64,000 bases of DNA, taken from NCBI RefSeq assembly GCF_003202435.1, contig NZ_QJHK01000005.1:186001-250000 (forward strand), given 5' to 3'. Of this stretch, positions 51,775-62,341 are shown in pieces. The notes beneath the pieces are model-generated. The model made no database searches, was not told where the DNA came from, and saw nothing but the letters and a program-made list of their open reading frames with translations. Source of the DNA: Flavobacterium cheongpyeongense. Its GTDB lineage: Bacteria; Bacteroidota; Bacteroidia; Flavobacteriales; Flavobacteriaceae. The translations under genes and the position numbers were made by a program. Within the stretch, counting starts at the first letter, position 1. Each line of letters starts with the position of its first letter.

Positions 51775-54198
51775 TTATCTTACATTCACGGTAACCTCGG
51801 CCGGTTTAAGCCATTGGCTTGTAAATCTTACCTTGATTGGTTCTGTAGAATCTCCTTTTGTCTGAACATAGGCCGCAATATGACCATGATATACTCTCTG
51901 AACGTTATCGGTATAATCGGTCATATCGCTGTTGTTTCCGGCTTCAAGTCCTAATAAAATTCCCGGACCACTGATCGTACAGGTTACTTCATTATCAGAA
52001 AGCATTACCGGTACTCCGTTTTGATCTTTTACCTGAATCATGATTTTGGCAACGCCTTTATCTTTGGTAATCGTAATATCTTTATCAGCAATAGTCAGTT
52101 CAGCCGGCTGTTGTGATGATGTAATTGCGTAACGGCTCACTTCTTTATCCTTTGTATCTAAACCAATTACTTCTAATTTTCCTGCGGTAAAAGGGATATC
52201 CCAATACATAATTCCGGTTTTTTCGTCGTAAGATTTGGTTTCGCCTACAACTTTTCCGTTCAATTCCAAACGTGCTTTGTCAGCATTGGTATAACAAACC
52301 ACACGGATTTTTTGCCCTGCTTCGTAATTCCAGATTGCCCAGGCATCTTTCGAAATGTCTTTTTCGTTTTTCAACGGATATGTTCCTAAATACGCCATTG
52401 GTTTATCTGACCATAATGACTGACGGAAATAGCCTCTTGGTTTGATAACGCCTGCAAAATCAACCAATCCGGAGTAAAAACCTCTTGAAGGCCATCTTCC
52501 TGACTCTCCTAAATAATCGATTCCTGTCCATAAAAACTGTCCGAAAATGTGTTTGTTGTTTTTTACGGCTAACCAGGGTTCCATATCGTGCACATTTTCA
52601 CTTCCGAAAATCACTCTGTTTGGATATTTTTCGTGATCCGACTGGTATTTGCTTTCGGTGTAATTGTATCCTGTAATGTCTAAAGCACCCGGATATTCTG
52701 TTTCATTAGACATCGCAACTCCTGCTAAACCTGCCGTTGTTGGGCGTGATTTATCGTATTTTTTAACGGCAGCAACCAGACGTTTTGCAATCGCTCCCAG
52801 GCGCATCGCATCCGGAGCATCTTTTTTGTAGCCCCCATAATTGGCCTGCCCAAAACCATCTTTTCCTTTATCCAGAACAGGATGCGAATACGGATCGTTT
52901 GGATAATCTACTTCGTTACCAATACTCCAGCCAAATACTGAAAGATGGTTTCTGTCACGACGAACGAAATCTTCCATATCTTTTTCTGCCCAGTTGGCAA
53001 AAATATCAAACGTACCTTCGAATCCCGGAGTTCCGTAATTCCAGCCTTCCAGCCATTTACGCTTTGGGAATTCCCATTCGTCATACGCTTCGTTCAATAC
53101 CAATAAACCTAATTCATCGCAAAGCTCATAAAAATCAGGAGCTTGTGGATTATGACTGGTACGAATTGCATTTACACCAATTTCTTTTAATGTCTCTAAT
53201 CTGGTTTTCCAAACTTCACGAGGAACTGCTGAACCCAAAACTCCTGCATCGTGATGCAAACAAACTCCTTTCATTTTCATCCATTTATCATTCAGTGCAA
53301 AACCATTATTGGGATCGAAAGTGAATTTTCTGAAACCTGTTTTTGTAACCGTTTGATCGATTTGCTTTCCATCTTTTAAAACCGTGGTTTTTAGCTGATA
53401 TAAATTTGGATGCTCTAAATCCCATAATTGTGGATTTTTTACATTTATCTTAGCTGACACTTTACCGCTTTGATTCGCTGCAACGGCTACTTTTCCAGAA
53501 GCTTTGGCAACTAATTTTCCGTCTTTTGAAATCAATTCGTTTACAACCGTAAGAGTTGATTTTGTTTTAGTATCGTTTTCAACCTCAACTTCAACATTCA
53601 AAGTACCATTTCCTTTATTCATTTCCGCATAGGCGTAAACTCCCCATTGTGCAATGTGTACGGGATTTGAATAGACCAGCCAGACGTTTCTGTAAATTCC
53701 GGAACCGCTGTACCATCTTGAATCGGCACTCTGGCTATGGTCAACGCGTACTGAGATCGTATTTTCTTCTCCGTATTTTATGTACGGAGTCGCATCATAA
53801 GCAAAAGAAATATAACCGTTTGGTCGTTTTCCTAAAGAATGACCGTTGATAAAAACTTCACTTCTGTTGTAAACCCCTTCAAAATATAAAAATACTTTTT
53901 CTCCCGATTTGCTTTGCGGAATATTGATTGATTTTCTGTACCAGGCTATTCCTCCGGGCAAATATCCGGTGCAGCTTGCCAGTGTTGGACTTAGTTGTCC
54001 TTTTACGCTCCAGTCATGAGGCACATTTATCTTTTGCCACTTACTGTCGTCAAAAGCTGCGTTTTTTGCATCCGGAGTTTCCTGTAGACTGAACTTCCAG
54101 TTGTCATTAATTTTTTTAGAATCTCCAAACGAAATCTGGCTGCTTGCCGACAGACACGAAAAGAGTAATACGGGTAATAAGATCTTTTTTGTGAACAT
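51775..54198 (-). CDS. GH2 beta-galactosidase-like enzyme
   Basis: 807 residues with a signal peptide (about 1-21). A jelly-roll sugar-binding domain, an Ig-like domain, a TIM barrel, then C-terminal DUF4982-like and Ig-like domains. Acid/base E429 (SIGNEVDYP) and nucleophile E534 (FGSENVHD). IRTSHNPQAPDFYELCDELG is the classic GH2 signature. Expected to remove terminal beta-linked galactose (or glucuronate) from the polymer. It precedes the hairpin at 51711. Confidence 0.92.
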   Translation of the reverse strand: MFTKKILLPVLLFSCLSASSQISFGDSKKINDNWKFSLQETPDAKNAAFDDSKWQKINVPHDWSVKGQLSPTLASCTGYLPGGIAWYRKSINIPQSKSGEKVFLYFEGVYNRSEVFINGHSLGKRPNGYISFAYDATPYIKYGEENTISVRVDHSQSADSRWYSGSGIYRNVWLVYSNPVHIAQWGVYAYAEMNKGNGTLNVEVEVENDTKTKSTLTVVNELISKDGKLVAKASGKVAVAANQSGKVSAKINVKNPQLWDLEHPNLYQLKTTVLKDGKQIDQTVTKTGFRKFTFDPNNGFALNDKWMKMKGVCLHHDAGVLGSAVPREVWKTRLETLKEIGVNAIRTSHNPQAPDFYELCDELGLLVLNEAYDEWEFPKRKWLEGWNYGTPGFEGTFDIFANWAEKDMEDFVRRDRNHLSVFGWSIGNEVDYPNDPYSHPVLDKGKDGFGQANYGGYKKDAPDAMRLGAIAKRLVAAVKKYDKSRPTTAGLAGVAMSNETEYPGALDITGYNYTESKYQSDHEKYPNRVIFGSENVHDMEPWLAVKNNKHIFGQFLWTGIDYLGESGRWPSRGFYSGLVDFAGVIKPRGYFRQSLWSDKPMAYLGTYPLKNEKDISKDAWAIWNYEAGQKIRVVCYTNADKARLELNGKVVGETKSYDEKTGIMYWDIPFTAGKLEVIGLDTKDKEVSRYAITSSQQPAELTIADKDITITKDKGVAKIMIQVKDQNGVPVMLSDNEVTCTISGPGILLGLEAGNNSDMTDYTDNVQRVYHGHIAAYVQTKGDSTEPIKVRFTSQWLKPAEVTVNVR

Positions 54199-54232
54199 GC
54201 TTTAATTAATTTTTGTTTCAGGTTTTAAGCTT

Positions 54233-54260
54233 CAGGTTTCGGTCTCAAACGTGAAACCTG
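54233..54260. repeat. 8-bp inverted repeat between GH30 and GH2
   Basis: CAGGTTTC (54233-54240) and GAAACCTG (54253-54260), 12 bp apart. No T-run on the minus strand after it; probably a processing or REP-like hairpin. Confidence 0.4.
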
Positions 54261-54272
54261 ACATTATTTTTA

Positions 54273-55856
54273 TTATTGTAACTCTCCCACAAACGTCACG
54301 ACAGACCTTGCCGGAATTTCGAGGTTATCTGTTTTCTGAATTGTTCCTCTTTTTAAATTAGAACTTTCAGAAGTGGTATACGGTGTGACTTCATTGTTTT
54401 TTACGGTTCCTTTAGACAAATCAACTTTGTATTGCTGTGCTTCTTTTCCACAGTTTACAGCAACTATTATCAGTTTTTTGTTCTGAGCATCTTTGTAAGC
54501 GGTTATCATTACATCATTCGCAGCGGCGGCTTCATCCTGATTTGGCACCTCTATTCTCAACATGCCCGGACGAACAAACAAAGAATAATTTCCTAAAGCC
54601 CAAAGCAGTTTTGAATCGTGAAATTCGCCGTCATTTCTCACATAGTCAGGAGCAGTTGAACCCGTGCTTTTTCCATCGTCCAGATAAATCAGACCGTCTT
54701 TGTAATCTGCACGTGTCATAGACGTCCACCATTGCCATGATGCGGCGTTGGCAACCGCAATGTCATTATGAATTAATCTTGCTACAAATAAAGCGGTCTG
54801 CATTCCTAAATCCCTTCCTCCGCCTGAACCACCCGGAATTTCTGCTTCTCCAGGGTTTTCCAGAATACAATATTCAGACTGCCAGTATTTTAACCCTGGT
54901 TGCTGCTTCACTTTGGCTGCGATTAATTTTCGGCTTAACACCTGTTTGTCAATTGGCCAGGTCGTGAAATACGAATGGCCTAAAATAACATTTTTAACAT
55001 TTGAAAATTTAGAAATATTCGTTTTTGTTTTCCCGAAAAAATAATCGATTTGATTATCGCGATTTTCATCATTTACATTTTCATACAAATAATTGATTTG
55101 TGCAGCTTCGACAATTACTATTTCTGTATTTATTTTTTTTATTTTGAGTTTTTCAGAAAGTGCTTTCGTTACCTCGTATATCTCCTGATTTGTAGCTGGA
55201 GTACCTTCCTGACTGTTGGTGTCACCGCTTTTTGGCATCCACTCCCACTGCGGTTCATTTAATGGGCTGACATAATCGAATTTAATTCCTTCTTTTTTTT
55301 CCAGTCCCTGAATACTTTGAACTAAAAAATCGGCAAATTGTGGAATTGCACCATCTTTTAGATTCAGTTTATTTTTTCGGGAAGAAAAAGATAATCCGTT
55401 ATGCGTCATGTAAACCGGTGGGCTGTTTGTAAAAATAAGAAATTTCTCAACGCCTCGTTTTTTGGCTGCCTGCAAAAACCATCTTTGCCCTTCCTGCTTC
55501 GAGAAATCATAAGTGCCATCAGCATTCAGAAAACATTCGCTTCTTCTCCATTCGTCATAAATTTTGCTGGTTTTACCTTGTTCCGTACTTCCGGCTCCGA
55601 GATTAAAACGCCAGATCGATAGTCCGATTCCTTTTGGATTGCCCTGCGAATCAATTTCTTTGCTAAATAATAAATCGGCAATGGCGTTCTTTTTTTCTTC
55701 TGGCCAGTTTTTACCCACGAACTGTGTTCTCCAGGCATCTGAACCGCCAAAACCATCCATGGTCTGAACTACATTATCTGTACTAATAGTAATGGTTCGC
55801 TGCCCATAAGACAGCGAACTCATTAGTACTAAAAGTGAGAGATATACTTTTCTCAT
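54273..55856 (-). CDS. GH30 endo-beta-1,6-galactanase-like enzyme, periplasmic
   Basis: 527 residues with a signal peptide (about 1-18, ending SYG|Q). (Beta/alpha)8 barrel with the GH30 side beta-domain; QTMDGFGGSDAWRTQFVGKNW is the family opening. Acid/base E201 (SPLNEPQW) and nucleophile E328 (WQSEYC). It resembles endo-beta-1,6-galactanases. About half identical by eye to the next GH30, but with an ordinary secretion signal rather than a lipoprotein signal. Confidence 0.88.
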   Translation of the reverse strand: MRKVYLSLLVLMSSLSYGQRTITISTDNVVQTMDGFGGSDAWRTQFVGKNWPEEKKNAIADLLFSKEIDSQGNPKGIGLSIWRFNLGAGSTEQGKTSKIYDEWRRSECFLNADGTYDFSKQEGQRWFLQAAKKRGVEKFLIFTNSPPVYMTHNGLSFSSRKNKLNLKDGAIPQFADFLVQSIQGLEKKEGIKFDYVSPLNEPQWEWMPKSGDTNSQEGTPATNQEIYEVTKALSEKLKIKKINTEIVIVEAAQINYLYENVNDENRDNQIDYFFGKTKTNISKFSNVKNVILGHSYFTTWPIDKQVLSRKLIAAKVKQQPGLKYWQSEYCILENPGEAEIPGGSGGGRDLGMQTALFVARLIHNDIAVANAASWQWWTSMTRADYKDGLIYLDDGKSTGSTAPDYVRNDGEFHDSKLLWALGNYSLFVRPGMLRIEVPNQDEAAAANDVMITAYKDAQNKKLIIVAVNCGKEAQQYKVDLSKGTVKNNEVTPYTTSESSNLKRGTIQKTDNLEIPARSVVTFVGELQ

Positions 55857-55890
55857 TTTTTAAATTCTTTCTACATTTATCAATACTGTT

Positions 55891-55991
55891 TTTGTCATTC
55901 CGACGCAGAAGGAATCTCCGCAAGCCTGAATCAAAAGCAAAAATAGTTGTCGATCTTGCACCGGAGATTCTTCGTTCCTCAGGATGACAAA
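55891..55991. repeat. 101-bp imperfect palindrome between the GH30 genes
   Basis: TTTGTCATTCCGACG at the left pairs with ...AGGATGACAAA at the right, and GGAATCTCCG with CGGAGATTC; the middle ~35 bp is unpaired. It is the kind of dispersed GTCATTCC...GGATGAC element often seen between genes in Bacteroidota. Confidence 0.7.
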
Positions 55992-56009
55992 CATTACGGA
56001 TAAAACCTG

Positions 56010-57647
56010 TTATTTATACGTTCCCACATACGTCACAACTGACCTTGCCGGAATTTCTAAATTCGTAGCATCGACAGCTGTTCCTTTTTTAAGACTCAAC
56101 GTTTCAGAAGTTGTGTAAGGTGTTAATTTATTATCTGTTAACGCGCCTCCTGAAAGGTTAAATTTGTATGTTTTTGCTGCTTTACTGATGTTTACTGCAA
56201 CAATTACCAATTTTTTCGCAGCAACATCCTTATAAGCGGTTACCATAACATCGTTTACTGCTTTTGCACTATCAACACTCGGAATCTGAACTCTTATCAT
56301 TCCCGGTTTTACGAAGAAAGAAAAGTTTCCTAATGCCCAAAGTGTTTTAGAATCCCTGATAAATCCGTCATTTTTACAATAATTGGCATCTCCGGCACCA
56401 TTGCTTGAGCCGTTGTCGACGTGAATTAATCCGTCTTTGTAATCACCACGGCTAATGGCTGTCCACCATTGCCATGAAGTGACACCTCCAACCGCAATAT
56501 CTGTACTGATGATACGGGCTGTCCAAAGCGCCAAAGAAATTCCTAAATCCCTTCCAGGACCTGCACCACCTGGCAATTCAGCCGTTCCTGGGCTTTCTAA
56601 AACACAATATTCTGTAGACCAAAGACTCAATCCTCCAATAGATTGTGCTCGAGTAGCAGCTAATTCCCTTGAATTTACTAACTCTCTTAAAGGCCATGCC
56701 TGCCAGTAACTGTGTGCTGAAATGGTTTTCTTTACATTGCTTAAACCTGCAATATTTTTAGCTGAATTTGCAGCAAAGAAATAATCGATCTGGTTGGATC
56801 TGTTTTCTTTACCTGAAATCGTTTTGTACAAAGGCTCATAAGATCCGCCTTCTCCTACTACAATCTGCGAACTCAGTCCTTTTGACTGCAATTTTGGCGA
56901 AAGCACATTCACAAAACTGTAAATATTGGCGTTTGTAGCCGGAGACCCTTCCTGACCGGAACCGTCCCATTCGTATTGCGGTTCGTTAAACGGACTCACA
57001 TAATCGATTGTTAATCCGTGTTCTGTTTTTAATTTGTCTAAAGATGTGGCCCAAAAATCAGCCAGTTCTGACATTTTGCCTTCTTTCAGGTTGTAATATT
57101 CTTTGATACTCGCATGCGCTTTTCCGTTTTGTGTTAAATAAACCGGTGCACTGTTCGCAAAAGCCAATAATTTGTTTACACCACGCTCTTTGGCCGCTTT
57201 CATAAACCAAACCTGACCTGCTTGTTTGGTCATATCGTAATCGACACCGTTGGTAGTGAAGCATTCTGTACGTCTCCATTCGTCACCAATATCGCTTGCC
57301 TCGCCTTGTTCTGTACTTCCTGACCCCAGATTAAAACGCCATAACGACAAACCAATTCCTTTTGGGTTTCCTTCTGCATCCAGATCATTACTGAAAAGCA
57401 AATCGGCCATTTTATTTTTTTTATCCGAAGGCCAGTTTTTTCCAATAAAATTACACTGCCACGCATCAGAAGCTCCAAAACTTTCCATGGTCTGAAGATT
57501 CGCATCCAGGTTAATTTTGAGTTCTGCAACAGCATTATCAGAATCAGAATTTTCGTTTTTATCAGAATCACAGCTCACAAAAAGAGAGCTTGCTAAAAGC
57601 AAGCCTGCACACAGCAGACTTACTTTATTATTTTTATATAATTTCAT
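56010..57647 (-). CDS. GH30 endo-beta-1,6-galactanase-like enzyme, lipoprotein
   Basis: 545 residues. Lipoprotein signal LFVSC with Cys at 26, then an acidic stretch (DSDKNENSDSD) that suits export to the cell surface in Bacteroidota. GH30 domain: ESFGASDAWQCNFIGKNW, acid/base E222 (SPFNEPQYEW) and nucleophile E346 (WSTEYC). It lies 1 bp from susD, so it is probably the surface endo-enzyme that cuts the polymer before SusCD import. Confidence 0.9.
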   Translation of the reverse strand: MKLYKNNKVSLLCAGLLLASSLFVSCDSDKNENSDSDNAVAELKINLDANLQTMESFGASDAWQCNFIGKNWPSDKKNKMADLLFSNDLDAEGNPKGIGLSLWRFNLGSGSTEQGEASDIGDEWRRTECFTTNGVDYDMTKQAGQVWFMKAAKERGVNKLLAFANSAPVYLTQNGKAHASIKEYYNLKEGKMSELADFWATSLDKLKTEHGLTIDYVSPFNEPQYEWDGSGQEGSPATNANIYSFVNVLSPKLQSKGLSSQIVVGEGGSYEPLYKTISGKENRSNQIDYFFAANSAKNIAGLSNVKKTISAHSYWQAWPLRELVNSRELAATRAQSIGGLSLWSTEYCVLESPGTAELPGGAGPGRDLGISLALWTARIISTDIAVGGVTSWQWWTAISRGDYKDGLIHVDNGSSNGAGDANYCKNDGFIRDSKTLWALGNFSFFVKPGMIRVQIPSVDSAKAVNDVMVTAYKDVAAKKLVIVAVNISKAAKTYKFNLSGGALTDNKLTPYTTSETLSLKKGTAVDATNLEIPARSVVTYVGTYK

Positions 57648-57648
57648 C

Positions 57649-59250
57649 TTAATAATTAGGGTTTTGAGTAATTACACCTCCACTTAAATCTCTCTCAATT
57701 TGTGGTATTGGCCAAAGTAAATGTTTAGCTGGATCAAAATTAATTCCCTTATCCTGGGCTTCTTTTGTATTTGTTGTTTCGTAGGGATCCGTAGAACTTA
57801 AATTGTATTTCACAAAAGTACCATTTGGCCCCATCAAAGTTTCAATTACTCTTTTTCCTGTTGTTGGATCTTTTTCACGACGGATATCAAACAGACGCAA
57901 TCCTTCAAAAGCCAATTCTAAGCGGCGCTCTTTGTAGATTTGTTTTAAAAGCGTTGGCCCTGAAATTCCTGTTTTAGGTTCTAAATCTACACGATCACGA
58001 ATAATATTGATATCAGCCAAAGCGTCTCCGCTGGTGTGATAACTTGCTTCTGCTCTTGTCAGGTACATTTCAGCCAGACGAATCAACGGAACATTTAATG
58101 GTAAATGACCATCTTTTTTATCTAATGTACGACGTGTAGCGATTGGAATGTAATATTTACGGCAGATACGTCCTGATTTATTATCATTTAAACTGAATTT
58201 ATGAGTTGGGTTTAAAACCTCATCTCCATAAGCAGCTTCTCCCCATTTGGTAATGGTGCTTCTGCGTCGAATCACATCATTTTCTGAAAGATAAGCATTC
58301 TCCAGGTCACTGGTTGGCATACACCATCCCCAACCGTCAATAACATCCTTAGCATCATTACTCGGGAAGTTTTTCTTGTCTTCTCCCCTTGCTCCCGATA
58401 AAGTTGGCAGCATAGATCCTAAAGCTTCATTTTGTACAGAAGATGACTGAGCCTCCAGAATAGATTCTTTACCATTATGATTGTTTACATTCCAGATATC
58501 CAGGAAATTTTCTTCCAATGAATATGGTCCTTCTGTAATTACTTTATTCGAATACAATTTTGCATCTGCCCATTTTTCCTGAAATAAGGTCACACGGGCC
58601 AATAAAGCATAAGCAGCCCATTTGTTTATTCTTCCGTTTCTGGCTACCGGAATTCCTTCCAGCTTCGCAGCAGACTCTTTTAAGTCGGCTTCAATTTGCG
58701 CATATACCTCTGTAGCAGGGCTTCTCTGTAATTTTAGATCACCTGTTCCCAAAGATTTTGTATATAATGGGACTGCTCCAAAAAGATTAACCAATTCATA
58801 GTAGCAATAGGCACGAACAAATAAGGATTCACCCATATATTGATTTTTCTGAGCATCGGTAATTGGTGAATTTACCATTTTTTCCAAACCGATATTTGCT
58901 GATTGAATCGTGTAATAATGTGCCGTGTAAATACTATTCATATCCCCCATATTATCCGGAGTAACGATGTATTGCGAACAAGGTCTGTGGGCTGAATTAT
59001 CCTGACCTGTATTACCCATCCAGGCATCATCTGTTGCCATTTCGTTTGTAATTCTTGGAGCAAGCAATGTGTACCAGTCTTTAGAAAGCAATAACCTTTG
59101 TGTTAATTCATTGGTGTATTTTTCGCATTCCTGCGCTGTCTGAAAGTAGTTGTCCAGCGTCTGTGTTCCTCTTTCTTCTTTTTCAATAAAATCCTCACAG
59201 GAAACTGCAAACATTGAAAAAGCTAGTATTGATAAAATTATTTTTTTCAT
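57649..59250 (-). CDS. susD: SusD/RagB-family outer-membrane lipoprotein
   Basis: 533 residues. Lipobox AVSC, then EDFIEKEERGTQ. Typical SusD features: an N-terminal TPR-like helical region (EKYTNELTQRLL), RAYCYYELVNLFGAVPLY, RLAEMYLTRAEASYHTSGDALADINIIRDR, and ERRLELAFEGLRLFDIRR near the C-terminus. It binds the glycan at the surface as the lid of SusC. Starts 12 bp after susC ends. Confidence 0.95.
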   Translation of the reverse strand: MKKIILSILAFSMFAVSCEDFIEKEERGTQTLDNYFQTAQECEKYTNELTQRLLLSKDWYTLLAPRITNEMATDDAWMGNTGQDNSAHRPCSQYIVTPDNMGDMNSIYTAHYYTIQSANIGLEKMVNSPITDAQKNQYMGESLFVRAYCYYELVNLFGAVPLYTKSLGTGDLKLQRSPATEVYAQIEADLKESAAKLEGIPVARNGRINKWAAYALLARVTLFQEKWADAKLYSNKVITEGPYSLEENFLDIWNVNNHNGKESILEAQSSSVQNEALGSMLPTLSGARGEDKKNFPSNDAKDVIDGWGWCMPTSDLENAYLSENDVIRRRSTITKWGEAAYGDEVLNPTHKFSLNDNKSGRICRKYYIPIATRRTLDKKDGHLPLNVPLIRLAEMYLTRAEASYHTSGDALADINIIRDRVDLEPKTGISGPTLLKQIYKERRLELAFEGLRLFDIRREKDPTTGKRVIETLMGPNGTFVKYNLSSTDPYETTNTKEAQDKGINFDPAKHLLWPIPQIERDLSGGVITQNPNY

Positions 59251-59262
59251 GTCTTTCTATTA

Positions 59263-62200
59263 TTAAAATGCTACATTAAGCCCCATCAAAATGGTTGGCT
59301 GAACCGGATAATTCCATCCTCCAAAACCTGATCCTTTAACTCTGTCATCCTTATCAGGATCTCCTCCTGCAACTTCAGGATCTACACCTGAATAGTTTGT
59401 CCATGTCCATAAATTCTGTCCTGACAACGATATTCTCAATTTGTCTAAGCCAAACTTATTCTGGAACGTATATCCTAACTGAATGTTCTTCATACGGACA
59501 AATGACCCATCCTCTACATAAAAAGAAGAGAACTTAGTAAAGTTTTCATTGTTGTCATCTTTAGACAAACGAGGAACATAATTTGAAGTTCCTTCTCCAT
59601 GCCATGCCATTTGATCTAATCCGTCTACTTTGTTTGTTAAGCTTGCACCATTATATAAATCTGAGATGTTCTGGTTTACGATATCATTTCCGATACTTGA
59701 ATAAAAATTAGCCACCAAATCAAATTGTTTATAACCGAAATTAAAATTCAGACCTACATTGTAATCTGCCCATGGAGAACCAATTTTAGTTCTGTCTTTA
59801 TCATCTAATTTTCCGTCACCATTGATATCCTTAAAACGAATATCACCCTCTTTTGCGTACGGCTGTAATTTAGTTCCGTGTTCATCTGTATGTGCATTCA
59901 GTTCTGTCTGATTTTGGAATAAGCCATCTGCTACATACCCGTAAAAATAACCAGGTTCATCGCCTTTAACCGTCAAAGTTCTGTTTCCTGCCCCATAAAG
60001 TCTTTCTCCTTCAGATGATAATGACAACATTTCAACATTAACTGTTGTAAAAGTCAGGTCTACACCATATGAGAAATCGCCTTTTTTATCTTTATAAGAA
60101 AGTAATAAATCTATACCGCTGGACTGCATGGAACCAACGTTTGTCCAGATAGTTGAATAACCAGGAAAACCGCTGTATGTTGGAAATTGTTTCTTGAACA
60201 ACATATCATTTGTTTTCTTTTGATAGTATTCTAATGATCCTGAAAGTTTATTTTTCCATAATGCGAAATCAACTCCAAAATTGATATCCTCAACCGTTTC
60301 CCATTTGATATCTTTGTTAGCCATGGATGAAGGATAAGAAGTATCTACCATTTCACCTCCAATTACGTAGTAACCTTGACCAATATTAGACTGATAAACA
60401 GAAGTCGGAAGCCCCTGATTACCAACTTTACCCCAGCCAGCTCTTAATCTAAGGTCATTTATAACTTCTTTTGTATTCTCCATAAAACCTTCATTCGAAA
60501 TTCTCCATGATGCAGAAGCAGATGGGAAATTGGCCCATTTGTTGTTTGCCATAAACTTAGAAGAACCATCGCGTCTGAAAGTACCTGTAAAATAATATTT
60601 ACTGTCGTAGTTGTATGAAAAACGTGAAATATAAGACATCACAGAACTGGACCAGCTGTTCCCTCCGCTGTCCCGGTTTTTAGTAGCTGCATTTACCTCT
60701 CTCATTGATTCTGAATTGTTAGGTACACCTTCACCATACGCCCAGGTATCATTGCCATTATATTCTTCCATAGTGCTACCAATCATCAGGGAAGCATTGT
60801 GTTTTTCTGCAAATGTTCTGGAATACGTTGCGGTACTTTGCCATGTCCAGTCATGATTTGTAGTTGCTTTTCTTTCCACACTGTTAATTTCAGCTTTTTC
60901 GTGCGCCGCATCGATTACAAAGTCAGGTCTGAAAATACTTTGTACTTTATTCCCTACCTCAATAGAAGCCTGAGTACGAATTACCAAACCTTTAACAGGC
61001 TTATATTGTAAATAACCATTGGTGTTTAAGTTATACTGATCTGTATAGTCATCATACCTTTTTACAGCCGCAACCGGATTCCATACATACGAAGGAGAAC
61101 GTGCATAAATGCTGTATTCATTTTCTAACCCTGTCAATTGATCTGCGGGTTTGTAAATTGGCGTGATTGGATCAATTTTAACAAAATCAGCCCAGTTTCC
61201 TGGTCCTCCCCAACTTTCATAACGTGGGTTTAAAGTAACTCCTGCTGAAAATTTATCCGAGAATTTAAAATCATTATTGATTCTCATTGTGATTCTCTCC
61301 CATCCTCCTATTTCATAAAAAGATTCTGAGTCGTAATAGTTTAAGCTAACCGCATACGTGTGTTTGTCTGAACCTCCCGAAGCTCCTAGAGAAGCATTTG
61401 TTACCGGAGCACTTTTTCTGATTCCCGCACCCCACCAGTCTGTAGTTTTTCCTCTGTACTGAGAAGCATCTGGTAAATAATCTGAATAGCCCGAATTATT
61501 ATAAGCCGTATTCATAATGTTAGCATAGCCTTCAGCATTTGCCATATCGTATGGATTCTCCATCATCTGCATACCTGAACTCAGATCAAAAGTAAATCTT
61601 GTTTTTCCTGATTTACCCTTTTTTGTTGTAATAAGAATAACCCCATTAGAAGCACGAGAACCGTAAATAGCACTCGCAGAAGCATCTTTTAAAACTTCCA
61701 TCGACTCAATTTCGTTATTACTCAAAAAGTTGATACTGGTTCCCATCGGAATACCATCTACCACATAAAGCGGATCAGTACTAAGGTTGATCGTAGAAAT
61801 ACCTCGAATCAATACCCTTGGCTGCGCACCCGGACCTCCCTGTCCAGTTACCTGAACCCCGGCAACTTTTCCCTGTAAGGATTCTGTAACGTTACCCACT
61901 GTCATGGTTTGCAGTTCTTTTCCTTTTACTGAAGAAATAGAACTCGTTACATCGCTCTTTTTTACAGAAGCATATCCTACTACTACAATTTCATCCAAAA
62001 CCTGGCTGGATTCTTCTAAAGTTACATCAAGAGTAGTTTTATCTCCGGCAGCAACGACTTTCGTTGTAAAACCAATGAAAGAAAATTCGATCTGAGTATT
62101 TTTATTAGGGACAGAAATCGAAAACTTTCCATCAAAATCTGTTGCTGTTGAGTTAGAAGTTCCTTTAACAATTACATTGACCCCCGGAATTGGCACATTG

Positions 62201-62295
62201 GCCTTATCCTTAACAGTTCCTTTGATTGTTATTTGCCCAAATGATGCAGCACTGCACAATACGGCAATAAAAAACCATATATATTTAAATTTCAT
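59263..62295 (-). CDS. susC: SusC-type TonB-dependent outer-membrane receptor
   Basis: 1010 residues with a signal peptide (about 1-20). A carboxypeptidase-like regulatory domain (ITIKGTVKDKANVPIPGVNVIVKG...) precedes the TonB box (DEIVVVGYASVKKSDVTSSIS), the plug (LIRGISTINLSTDPLYVVDGIPM, IYGSRASNGVILITTKKG) and a large beta-barrel ending in ...LMGLNVAF. It imports oligosaccharides with SusD. Full length. Confidence 0.96.
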   Translation of the reverse strand: MKFKYIWFFIAVLCSAASFGQITIKGTVKDKANVPIPGVNVIVKGTSNSTATDFDGKFSISVPNKNTQIEFSFIGFTTKVVAAGDKTTLDVTLEESSQVLDEIVVVGYASVKKSDVTSSISSVKGKELQTMTVGNVTESLQGKVAGVQVTGQGGPGAQPRVLIRGISTINLSTDPLYVVDGIPMGTSINFLSNNEIESMEVLKDASASAIYGSRASNGVILITTKKGKSGKTRFTFDLSSGMQMMENPYDMANAEGYANIMNTAYNNSGYSDYLPDASQYRGKTTDWWGAGIRKSAPVTNASLGASGGSDKHTYAVSLNYYDSESFYEIGGWERITMRINNDFKFSDKFSAGVTLNPRYESWGGPGNWADFVKIDPITPIYKPADQLTGLENEYSIYARSPSYVWNPVAAVKRYDDYTDQYNLNTNGYLQYKPVKGLVIRTQASIEVGNKVQSIFRPDFVIDAAHEKAEINSVERKATTNHDWTWQSTATYSRTFAEKHNASLMIGSTMEEYNGNDTWAYGEGVPNNSESMREVNAATKNRDSGGNSWSSSVMSYISRFSYNYDSKYYFTGTFRRDGSSKFMANNKWANFPSASASWRISNEGFMENTKEVINDLRLRAGWGKVGNQGLPTSVYQSNIGQGYYVIGGEMVDTSYPSSMANKDIKWETVEDINFGVDFALWKNKLSGSLEYYQKKTNDMLFKKQFPTYSGFPGYSTIWTNVGSMQSSGIDLLLSYKDKKGDFSYGVDLTFTTVNVEMLSLSSEGERLYGAGNRTLTVKGDEPGYFYGYVADGLFQNQTELNAHTDEHGTKLQPYAKEGDIRFKDINGDGKLDDKDRTKIGSPWADYNVGLNFNFGYKQFDLVANFYSSIGNDIVNQNISDLYNGASLTNKVDGLDQMAWHGEGTSNYVPRLSKDDNNENFTKFSSFYVEDGSFVRMKNIQLGYTFQNKFGLDKLRISLSGQNLWTWTNYSGVDPEVAGGDPDKDDRVKGSGFGGWNYPVQPTILMGLNVAF

Positions 62296-62341
62296 ATTTC
62301 GCTATTTTATTTATTAATGTTATAACAAAGACTATAACAAC

